Assembly (NCBI RefSeq): GCF_003265345.1
Contig: NZ_QFWW01000035.1
Span: forward strand, 62,001 to 126,000
Direction: 5' to 3'
DNA: 64,000 bases
From: Lentzea terrae
GTDB taxonomy: Bacteria > Actinomycetota > Actinomycetes > Mycobacteriales > Pseudonocardiaceae
A program made the translations under genes and the position numbers. The notes beneath the pieces are model-generated. The model had not been told where the DNA came from and did no database searches. It saw only the letters and a list, made by a program, of their open reading frames with translations. Positions 1 through 6,270 of this stretch are shown here, in pieces. Numbering within the stretch: the stretch's first letter is position 1; each line of letters starts with the position of its first letter.

Positions 1-1
1 G

Positions 2-901
2 GCAGATCAGGAGCTCTTCGACCCGTCGCTGTGGAAGCCGATTGAGGGCTTCGACTTCACCGACATCACGTACCACCGGGCGCTTGACCAGGGCACGGTC
101 CGCATCGCGTTCAACCGGCCCGAGGTCCGCAACGCGTTCCGGCCGCACACCGTGGACGAGCTGTACCGGGCGCTCGACCACGCGCGGATGTCGTCCGACG
201 TCGGGTGCGTGCTGATCACCGGCAACGGCCCCAGCCCGCGTGACGGCGGCTGGGCCTTCTGCAGTGGCGGTGACCAGCGGATTCGCGGGCGCAGCGGCTA
301 CCAGTACGCCTCCGGTGAGACGGCCGACACGGTCGACCCGGCGCGCGCGGGCCGGTTGCACATCCTGGAGTGCCAGCGGCTGATCAGGTTCATGCCGAAG
401 GTCGTCATCGCGGTCGTGCCCGGCTGGGCGGCCGGCGGCGGCCACAGCCTGCACGTGGTGTGCGATCTCACGCTCGCGAGCGCGGAGCACGCGAAGTTCA
501 AGCAGACCGACGCGGACGTCGGCTCGTTCGACGGCGGCTACGGCTCCGCGTACCTGGCGCGTCAGGTCGGGCAGAAGTTCGCGCGCGAGATCTTCTTCCT
601 CGGCCGCACGTACTCCGCCGAGGAGATGCACAAGATGGGCGCGGTCAACGCCGTCGTGCCGCACGCCGAGCTGGAGACCACGGCGCTGGAGTGGGCCCGC
701 GAGATCAACGGCAAGTCGCCGACCGCCCAGCGGATGCTCAAGTACGCGTTCAACCTGATCGACGACGGTCTGGTGGGACAGCAGCTCTTCGCCGGCGAGA
801 CGACCCGGCTCGCGTACATGACCGACGAGGCCGTCGAGGGCCGCGACGCGTTCCTGGAGAAGCGCGACCCCGACTGGTCGAACTACCCGTACTACTTCTG
901 A
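2..901 (+). CDS. menB: 1,4-dihydroxy-2-naphthoyl-CoA synthase (MenB), 5' end outside window
   Basis: MenB closes the second ring of the naphthoquinone in menaquinone synthesis, converting o-succinylbenzoyl-CoA to 1,4-dihydroxy-2-naphthoyl-CoA in the cytosol. The frame is open from base 2, so the start codon lies before the window; 299 residues are visible. Crotonase-fold signatures are clear: CSGGDQRIRG, the oxyanion-hole glycines in WAAGGGHSLHVVCD, the DVGSFDGGYGSAYLAR segment carrying the conserved Asp, and the MenB-type C-terminus DPDWSNYPYYF. The stop is followed two bases later by menE, so the two are almost certainly co-transcribed. The family is unusually easy to tell from other enoyl-CoA hydratases by the GGDQR motif and the aromatic tail. 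Confidence 0.96.
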   Translation, partial: ADQELFDPSLWKPIEGFDFTDITYHRALDQGTVRIAFNRPEVRNAFRPHTVDELYRALDHARMSSDVGCVLITGNGPSPRDGGWAFCSGGDQRIRGRSGYQYASGETADTVDPARAGRLHILECQRLIRFMPKVVIAVVPGWAAGGGHSLHVVCDLTLASAEHAKFKQTDADVGSFDGGYGSAYLARQVGQKFAREIFFLGRTYSAEEMHKMGAVNAVVPHAELETTALEWAREINGKSPTAQRMLKYAFNLIDDGLVGQQLFAGETTRLAYMTDEAVEGRDAFLEKRDPDWSNYPYYF

Positions 902-903
902 TC

Positions 904-1935
904 ATGCTCGACGAACTGCGCTTGGCCCTGAGCGGCGGAGAACCGCTGGTCGACGGCCCGCTCGACGGCTGGGAGAAGCGGGCCGTGCTCGGCGTGCCCA
1001 CCTCCGGGTCGACGGGCGAGCCCAAGACCGTGCTGCTCGACGCCTCCGCGCTGACGACGTCGGCGGAGGCCACGCACGAGCGGCTCGGCGGGCCCGGCAC
1101 GTGGCTGCTGGCGTTGCCCACCGGCCACATCGCCGGCGTCCAGGTGCTGGTGCGGTCGATCGTCGCGGGCACCACGCCCGGCGTGCTCGACATGTCGAAG
1201 GGCTTCCGGGCCATGGGGTTCGCGCAGGCCGCCCGGCCGGTGCTGGCCCAGCCCGGCCGCCACTACACCGCGCTGGTGCCGACGCAGCTGTCCCGGCTCG
1301 TCGTCGGCGAAGGGCCGGGGCTCGCGGCGCTGCGGCAGTTCGACGGCGTGCTGATCGGCGGGGCCGCCACCCCGCCGAAGCTGCTGCAGCAGGCGCGCGC
1401 GCTCGGCGTGCAGGTCGTCACGACGTACGGGATGAGCGAGACGGCCGGCGGGTGTGTGTACGACGGCGAACCGCTGCGGGACGTCCGGCTGCGCACCGAC
1501 GACGTGATCGAGATCAGCGGGCCGGTGCTGGCGCTGGGCTACCGGGGCAGTGCGGAACCGTTCGGCGAGTGGTTCCGCACCGGCGACCTCGGGCGGCTGC
1601 GAGACGGGCGGCTGGAGGTGCTGGGGCGCGCGGACGACGTGATCGTCACGGGCGGCGAGAAGGTGCCGCCGGTGGTGGTGGAACGGGCTCTGGCGACCGT
1701 TGAGGGCGTGCTGGAGGCGTGTGTCGTCGGGGTGCCGGACGACGAGTGGGGTCAGGTCGTCGCGGCGGCTGTCGTCGTGCGCGGCGCGGCGCCTTCGCCG
1801 GATGAGCTGAAGGGTGCGGTTGCGGAGGCCGTGGGCAGGGCTGCGGTGCCGAAGCTGGTGCGGTTCGTGTCGGAGCTGCCGTTGCGCGGACCTGGCAAAG
1901 TCGACCGAGCGACAGTGGCTGACTCTTTTAGGTGA
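904..1935 (+). CDS. menE: o-succinylbenzoate-CoA ligase (MenE)
   Basis: MenE activates o-succinylbenzoate with ATP and CoA, making the substrate for MenB next door. The protein has 343 residues, short for an ANL ligase but normal for actinobacterial MenE. The P-loop TSGSTGEPK is at residues 33-41, TYGMSETAGG lies mid-protein, the hinge region reads GRADDVIVTGGEK, and the catalytic Lys sits in GPGKVDR near the C-terminus. ATG at 904 is chosen because it falls two bases after the menB stop and the preceding in-frame residues do not resemble a ligase. Being an AMP-forming ligase it could be confused with other acyl-CoA ligases, but the menB linkage and compact N-terminal domain make MenE secure. 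Confidence 0.93.
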   Translation: MLDELRLALSGGEPLVDGPLDGWEKRAVLGVPTSGSTGEPKTVLLDASALTTSAEATHERLGGPGTWLLALPTGHIAGVQVLVRSIVAGTTPGVLDMSKGFRAMGFAQAARPVLAQPGRHYTALVPTQLSRLVVGEGPGLAALRQFDGVLIGGAATPPKLLQQARALGVQVVTTYGMSETAGGCVYDGEPLRDVRLRTDDVIEISGPVLALGYRGSAEPFGEWFRTGDLGRLRDGRLEVLGRADDVIVTGGEKVPPVVVERALATVEGVLEACVVGVPDDEWGQVVAAAVVVRGAAPSPDELKGAVAEAVGRAAVPKLVRFVSELPLRGPGKVDRATVADSFR

Positions 1936-2009
1936 ACCTTTACCGCTGAGGACAACTCTCCCGCGAAGCGCGCGGACCTCGCCGCGTGCGTTAGCGATGG
2001 GGGTTTCTC

Positions 2010-3098
2010 ATGCGCTACCTGTTATCGCTGGTCGCCGGAGCCGCATTGGCGGTCGGGCTGGCGTCCCCTGCCCAGGCAGCCGGCAACGAGTGGTCCGCCG
2101 ATCTCACCTACAAGGCCGTTTCGTGGGGCGGTTCCCCGCGGATGGGCCTGATCGAGCTCGAACCGCACAGACTCGCCCAGCCCGCCAACGCGGTCACGGC
2201 GGCGGTGACCGGCGATGGTGTCGTCGACGTGCGCGGTCTGCGTCCGGACGGCCAGTGGACCGAGTGGCTGGAGGCGCCGGCGACGTTGCCGGTGACCACC
2301 TCGACCGTGCAGACGCGCGTGGTTCTCAGCAGCGGCAAGGCAGAGCGCGTGAAGCTGACAGCTTCGGTCGCGCCCGCCGCTTCGGAAGACGTTTCCGTTG
2401 CTGCTGCTGGACGTTCGTACCGCGTGTACGCGACGCGTGAGGGCCTGGTCGGCGGCACGACGGCGAACGGCCACACGATCCGTTCGCGCGACCACTTCGC
2501 CGCGCTGCCCTCGCGCCGTGGCTTGGCGCCCAACAACTCCGGCAGCTACAGCGTGCAGATCTGCGCGTCGAACGGGCGCTGCGAGTGGGCGCCGGTGTGG
2601 GACGTCGGCCCGTGGAACACCAAGGACGACTACTGGAACCCCTCTGCCACGCGGGAGATGTGGAAGAACCTGCCGCAGGGCAAGCCCGAGGCGCAGGCCG
2701 CCTACCAGGACAACTACAACGGCGGCAAAGACCAGTTCGGCCGCGAGGTCGCCAACCCGGCCGGCATCGACCTGGCCGACGGCACGTTCTGGGACGGCCT
2801 CAAGCTGACCACGAACTCGTGGGTGACGGTGACCTACCTGTGGACCGGCTCCGGTCCGGTCGGGACGGTCCGCACCGCCGCGGCGAACGGCACCGTGAAC
2901 GTGCGTAGCGGCGCCAACTCCTCGACCTCGCAGGTGGGTCTGGCCGCGAACCACGCCCAGGTCAGGGTGACCTGTCAGCTGACGGGCGAGTCGGTTTCGG
3001 GTACCCAGGGCACGTCGAACATCTGGTACCGCATCGCGCCCGGCAAGCACGTCGCCAAGGCGTACGTGGCTGGGGTCAGCGGAGCGACTAGCTGCTGA
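2010..3098 (+). CDS. secreted protein with C-terminal bacterial SH3-like domain
   Basis: A 362-residue exported protein of unknown function. Residues 1-23 form a signal peptide (hydrophobic AGAALAVGLA, predicted cleavage after AQA). Residues about 25-120 look like a beta-rich domain. The middle (about 165-290) carries a Trp- and Gly-rich segment with WDVGPWNTKDDYWN, GYN-type NYNGGKDQFGR and AGIDLADGTFWDGL, a pattern I recall from other actinobacterial secreted proteins. The last 75 residues (GTVNVRSGANSSTSQVG...) match bacterial SH3 domains that bind cell-wall peptides. A GGGGG run just upstream of ATG 2010 is a plausible ribosome binding site. It separates menE from menA, so it is probably a lineage insertion rather than a menaquinone gene. 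Role in envelope binding is inferred. Confidence 0.8.
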   Translation: MRYLLSLVAGAALAVGLASPAQAAGNEWSADLTYKAVSWGGSPRMGLIELEPHRLAQPANAVTAAVTGDGVVDVRGLRPDGQWTEWLEAPATLPVTTSTVQTRVVLSSGKAERVKLTASVAPAASEDVSVAAAGRSYRVYATREGLVGGTTANGHTIRSRDHFAALPSRRGLAPNNSGSYSVQICASNGRCEWAPVWDVGPWNTKDDYWNPSATREMWKNLPQGKPEAQAAYQDNYNGGKDQFGREVANPAGIDLADGTFWDGLKLTTNSWVTVTYLWTGSGPVGTVRTAAANGTVNVRSGANSSTSQVGLAANHAQVRVTCQLTGESVSGTQGTSNIWYRIAPGKHVAKAYVAGVSGATSC

Positions 3099-3144
3099 TA
3101 CACCCGTTGGCGGGTCCTCAGTGGTCATAGCGGAGGATGGAGGC

Positions 3145-4017
3145 ATGGCCTCAGTCGTCCAGTGGATCCAGGGGACCCGCCCGCGCACCCTGCCGAACTC
3201 GATCGCGCCCGTGATCGTGGGCGCGGCGGCGGCGCACCACATCGACGAGTTCAACGTGCTCTACACGGTGCTGGCGCTGGTGGTCTCGATCGCGCTGCAG
3301 GTCGGCGTGAACTACGCCAACGACTACTCCGACGGCATTCGCGGCACCGACGACAACCGGGTGGGGCCGTTCCGCCTGACCGGTTCCGGTGCCGCGGAGC
3401 CCTCTGCCGTCCGGCTCGCCGCGTTCATCTCGCTCGGGGTCGGCGCGCTGGCCGGCATCGCGCTGGTGGCGTTGTCCGGGTACTGGTGGATGATCGCGTT
3501 CGGCGCGGTGTGCATCGCCGGGGCGTGGTTCTACACGGGCGGCAAGCGGCCGTACGGCTACGCGGGGCTCGGCGAGATCGCGGTGTTCCTGTTCTTCGGG
3601 CCGGCCGCGGTGCTGGGCACGCTGTACGTGCAGAGCGGCGAGATCACCGGGATCGGCATCGGTGCCTCCATCGCGATGGGGTCGATCTCGGCGGCCGTGC
3701 TGGTGGCCAACAACCTGCGCGACATCCCGACGGATGCGGTGTCGGGCAAGCGAACCCTGGCCGTGGTGCTGGGCGACAAGGACACCCGCAGGCTCTACCT
3801 CGCGCTGGTGGCGGTGCCGTTCCTGATCGCGCTCGGGATGACCGTGCGGGTGCCGTACGCGTTGCTCGGGTTCCTTGCGGCGCCGGTGTTGTTGCCGGCG
3901 GTGCGCAGGGTGGCGTCCGGACGTGGTGGCCGTGACCTGATCCCGGTGCTGCAGTTCACCGGGTTCGCGATGCTGGCCTGGGCACTGTTGGTCAGCGTCG
4001 GGTTGTTCCTCGACTGA
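3145..4017 (+). CDS. menA: 1,4-dihydroxy-2-naphthoate polyprenyltransferase (MenA)
   Basis: MenA is an integral membrane UbiA-family enzyme that attaches the polyprenyl chain to 1,4-dihydroxy-2-naphthoate, giving demethylmenaquinone. The protein has 290 residues with about eight hydrophobic segments. The first Asp-rich motif reads NDYSDGIRGTDDNR and the second NNLRDIPTD followed by GKRTLAVVLG, both diagnostic of MenA rather than UbiA. ATG 3145 is preferred over an in-frame GTG at 3121 because it follows the purine-rich GGAGGATGGAGG and gives the usual N-terminus (MASVVQWIQGTRPRTLPN). Together with menB and menE it gives three steps of one pathway; the remaining men genes are not in this window. 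Confidence 0.95.
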   Translation: MASVVQWIQGTRPRTLPNSIAPVIVGAAAAHHIDEFNVLYTVLALVVSIALQVGVNYANDYSDGIRGTDDNRVGPFRLTGSGAAEPSAVRLAAFISLGVGALAGIALVALSGYWWMIAFGAVCIAGAWFYTGGKRPYGYAGLGEIAVFLFFGPAAVLGTLYVQSGEITGIGIGASIAMGSISAAVLVANNLRDIPTDAVSGKRTLAVVLGDKDTRRLYLALVAVPFLIALGMTVRVPYALLGFLAAPVLLPAVRRVASGRGGRDLIPVLQFTGFAMLAWALLVSVGLFLD

Positions 4018-4021
4018 GTTC

Positions 4022-4423
4022 CTACCAGGCGTCCTCGGTGAACTGGGTGGGCTCGTCCTCGTCCCGCCGGACGGGCCTGCGCGGGGCCGGCGGTGGTGCC
4101 GTCTCGCCCTTGATCAACTCGTTGAGCCTCGCCCGGTCGGCCTCGAGCGCCTGGCGCACCAGGGGATCGTGGCTCGCCTCGCCGGTGAGGACCTGACGCC
4201 AGCTCAGCCCGACACCGCGGGCGATGCGGTCGGCCAGCTGCCGCATCGCCGGTGAGGCCTCGCTCGACTTGGCGAACTGCATCACCCTGCGCACGTCCTC
4301 AGTGGATGGTTCCTTGGTTTTCAGACTCTGCTGGGCAGCCCGCATCGCGCGGTCCACGTCCGCGACGGCGCTGGTGAGAAAGCCCTCTGCCGCAAGGATG
4401 TCCGGTGTCCGCCAGGCCGTCAT
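4022..4423 (-). CDS. helical protein of the toxin-like locus, FTEDAW C-terminus
   Basis: Unrecognised 133-residue, mostly helical, charged protein, last gene of the minus-strand block 4022-10003. It resembles its upstream neighbour: both begin with a W-K/R-TP segment (WRTPDILAAE here, WKTPELRAAE there), share W..V.(S/T)G(K/E)A..DP.V (residues 75-89 here) and end in F-x-E-D-x-W (128-133). The basic, Pro-rich segment PAPRRPVRR and an acidic run precede the end. ATG 4423 overlaps the upstream stop (TGATG); two GTG codons at 4426 and 4429 are alternatives, all served by GGAGG about 10 bases upstream. No signal peptide or membrane segment is seen. It could be a secretion accessory factor or small effector; neither is shown by the sequence. 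Confidence 0.75.
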   Translation of the reverse strand: MTAWRTPDILAAEGFLTSAVADVDRAMRAAQQSLKTKEPSTEDVRRVMQFAKSSEASPAMRQLADRIARGVGLSWRQVLTGEASHDPLVRQALEADRARLNELIKGETAPPPAPRRPVRRDEDEPTQFTEDAW

Positions 4424-4872
4424 CACCACTTGTCCTCCGCGAAGATGTCGGGGTCGTTCTCGTCGCCGTCGTCACCCCGGCCTCTGCGCGGGTTCTGCGC
4501 GTTCATGATCTCGTCGGCGGTCATGCCCTCCTGCAGCATCTGGAACGCCTGCTTCATCTTGTTGACGTTCTCCTGCTGCATGGCCTGCACGTCCGGGTCG
4601 GCCGCCGCCTTGCCGGAGACGACGTCCTCCCACGTGAACTCGCCCGCGTCGACCTTGCGCTTCAAGGCTTTCAGCTGCTCCGGCGCGTCACGCTCCTGCG
4701 CCGCGCGCTCGACCTGCTGGGCGATCGCCTTGAAGTCGACCGGCGGAACCGGCGGCAGCGGCGTGTCCTTCAGCCGGTTGGCGAGGTCCTGCGCCTCCTT
4801 GAAGCGCGCGTCGACCTGCGCCTCGGCCGCCCGCAGCTCCGGCGTCTTCCAGCTGTCGTTGGGCGTGGTCAT
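4423..4872 (-). CDS. helical protein of the toxin-like locus, FAEDKW C-terminus
   Basis: Unrecognised 149-residue helical protein, paralogous to the following gene. Segments: WKTPELRAAE (8-17), a long amphipathic region with heptad-like spacing (about 18-75), WEDVVSGKAAADPDVQAM (81-98), MTADEIMNAQ (117-126), then a Gly/Asp-rich acidic stretch and the FAEDKW tail. The start ATG 4872 is chosen over upstream in-frame codons because GGGAG sits at a good distance and homology with the paralog begins here. Only four bases separate it from the preceding stop at 4877, and its own stop overlaps the next start, so co-translation is likely. Function unknown; the C-terminal FxEDxW, shared with its paralog, may be a recognition tag. 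Confidence 0.78.
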   Translation of the reverse strand: MTTPNDSWKTPELRAAEAQVDARFKEAQDLANRLKDTPLPPVPPVDFKAIAQQVERAAQERDAPEQLKALKRKVDAGEFTWEDVVSGKAAADPDVQAMQQENVNKMKQAFQMLQEGMTADEIMNAQNPRRGRGDDGDENDPDIFAEDKW

Positions 4873-4876
4873 CGGT

Positions 4877-5854
4877 TCAGTTCTCCCTCGCGAAAATGCC
4901 CTGCTGGATCGGCCTGATCTCGTCGCGGACATCGGCCAGCTCGCTGCGCGCCGCGAGGGTGCGCCACTGCCGGAAGTCTACTTCGGACAGACCGAGCTGC
5001 TGGGCCGTTTCGTAGTTCTCGCCGAGGAAGTGCAGGACGGCCTGGTCCCCCATGATGCCGAGGATCTCGAACTCCGCACCGCGGTACGTGCAGAGCTTGC
5101 GCAGGTACGCGAGGTCCTCGACCTGCACGTCCAGCACCTCGAGGAACCGCGCGCCGTCGCGTTCGACGAAGTCCTCCGGCGCGGGCTGACCGGCCAGCGG
5201 GTGCAGCAGGAGCCGGCCGGGCTGCGGGGCGAAGTCGATGTCGTACTGGACGCCGTTGTACTTCCCCGTCAGTCCACGTCGGACGGTCGGGCGCAACGGC
5301 ACCGGATACTGCCAGAACCGGCCCGGCCCGAAGCCGACGTCGCCGATCGGGATCCAGCCGGTCTGCCGGTTGACGTACCGGCCGACGCCGCGCGCGTCGC
5401 CGTTCGGCTCGAAGCGCCACAGCTCGGTGCCGGCCGCGAGCTCGGTGAGCTCCATGACGTACTCGGGAATCGGCTGGTCGCTCGGGGTGTAGCCGGTGCC
5501 GGTGAACGGCGCCGGGTACACGCGGGTGGTGCCCATCTTCTGCGCGCCTTCGAGCGTGGGACCGCCGAAGCTCGTGTCGAACAGCTCGGTGGTGTGCGCG
5601 TAGAACCGCAGCAGGTACTGGGTTCCACTGGGCCAGTCTTTCACCTTGTCGACGCCGAACGCCTCGGCGAACTCGTCCGCGGTGCCCTTCGGGAAGTCCT
5701 GGCCACGCGTGACGAACCCGGCGGCCCGGTGCGGCTCGAACTTGCCGGGCACCACGACGTTGCCCAGGTAGAGCTGCGCGATCGCCGGGTGCACGATCTT
5801 CTGCAGGATGGTCTCCGGCCCGATGCCGGCCGCCTTCTGCACGATCTGCGTCAT
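4877..5854 (-). CDS. fusion of an effector-tail-like domain (A) and a partner-like domain (B)
   Basis: A 325-residue protein I cannot place in a named family. Residues about 13-168 resemble the last ~180 residues of the large protein encoded upstream: shared landmarks are an ILQKI/IVTKV segment, FGGP (96-99), PFTGTGYT (116-123), PEY (130-132), GTELWRFEPNGD (142-153) and TGWIP (165-169). Residues about 233-317 resemble the small protein encoded between them; RG (258), GD (269) and SEL (304) fall exactly 185 positions after their counterparts there. The middle (170-230) is Pro/Gly-rich. The start ATG 5854 overlaps the upstream gene by four bases. It may be an immunity-type or decoy protein, a second toxin with a built-in antidote, or an assembly factor. 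No secretion signal is visible. Confidence 0.8.
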   Translation of the reverse strand: MTQIVQKAAGIGPETILQKIVHPAIAQLYLGNVVVPGKFEPHRAAGFVTRGQDFPKGTADEFAEAFGVDKVKDWPSGTQYLLRFYAHTTELFDTSFGGPTLEGAQKMGTTRVYPAPFTGTGYTPSDQPIPEYVMELTELAAGTELWRFEPNGDARGVGRYVNRQTGWIPIGDVGFGPGRFWQYPVPLRPTVRRGLTGKYNGVQYDIDFAPQPGRLLLHPLAGQPAPEDFVERDGARFLEVLDVQVEDLAYLRKLCTYRGAEFEILGIMGDQAVLHFLGENYETAQQLGLSEVDFRQWRTLAARSELADVRDEIRPIQQGIFAREN

Positions 5855-6270
5855 TTCTCCCTCTTCCACCGCGCGAGCAGGTCGGTGCGGTCGACGTGCA
5901 CGTCCTCCAGTTCGCTGACGGCGAGCCAGCCCTGGAACCAGTCGTACTGGTTGCCGTCGAGCCCGTTGGCCTTGGCCCACCCCGCGTCGCGCCCGTCGTA
6001 CCCGGCGAGTGCTTTGTCGCCCTCGATCTTGTCGAGGACGAACGGCTGACCCCGCCACGTCGCCCGCGTCTTGTCGCGGTAAGCGGCATCGAGGTCGTTG
6101 ACGGGCACCTCTTGGTCCGCGTGCTTTGCGTGCTCGTACCGCTCTGTTGGGATCTCACGCAGGCGCACGAACCCGTCCGGCACGTCGACGGTGCTCACGA
6201 AGTAGAGCTCGCCGCGGTACTCCGCCAGCAGCTCGTTCGGGTACCTGGTCACCTCGACCATGGTCGTCAC
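5851..6270 (-). CDS. small partner protein (domain B), candidate immunity protein
   Basis: A 139-residue acidic soluble protein encoded directly after the large WXG/proline-rich protein. GTG 6270 overlaps that gene's stop as GTGA; an ATG at 6261 is the alternative. No signal peptide or membrane segment. Residues 56-130 (WRGQPFVLDKIEGD, GLDGNQYDWF, LAVSELEDVHVD) match the C-terminal part of the next gene product with identical spacing between RG (73), GD (84) and SEL (119). Position straight after a polymorphic-toxin-like gene and small size are typical of immunity proteins, which is the basis for that suggestion; no known immunity family (SUKH, Imm series) was recognised from motifs. Confidence 0.78.
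   Translation of the reverse strand: MTTMVEVTRYPNELLAEYRGELYFVSTVDVPDGFVRLREIPTERYEHAKHADQEVPVNDLDAAYRDKTRATWRGQPFVLDKIEGDKALAGYDGRDAGWAKANGLDGNQYDWFQGWLAVSELEDVHVDRTDLLARWKREK

Noticed and set aside
4877..5854. TNT (NAD glycohydrolase) toxin domain in the fusion protein
   Set aside because: The GTELWRFEPNGD region looks loosely like the TNT core but the typical RFG/GRYLSP arrangement is not there; not enough to assign.
4430..6049. Open frame opposite to the A-B fusion gene
   Set aside because: No motif or ribosome site; minus-strand genes there have paralogs and coupled starts.
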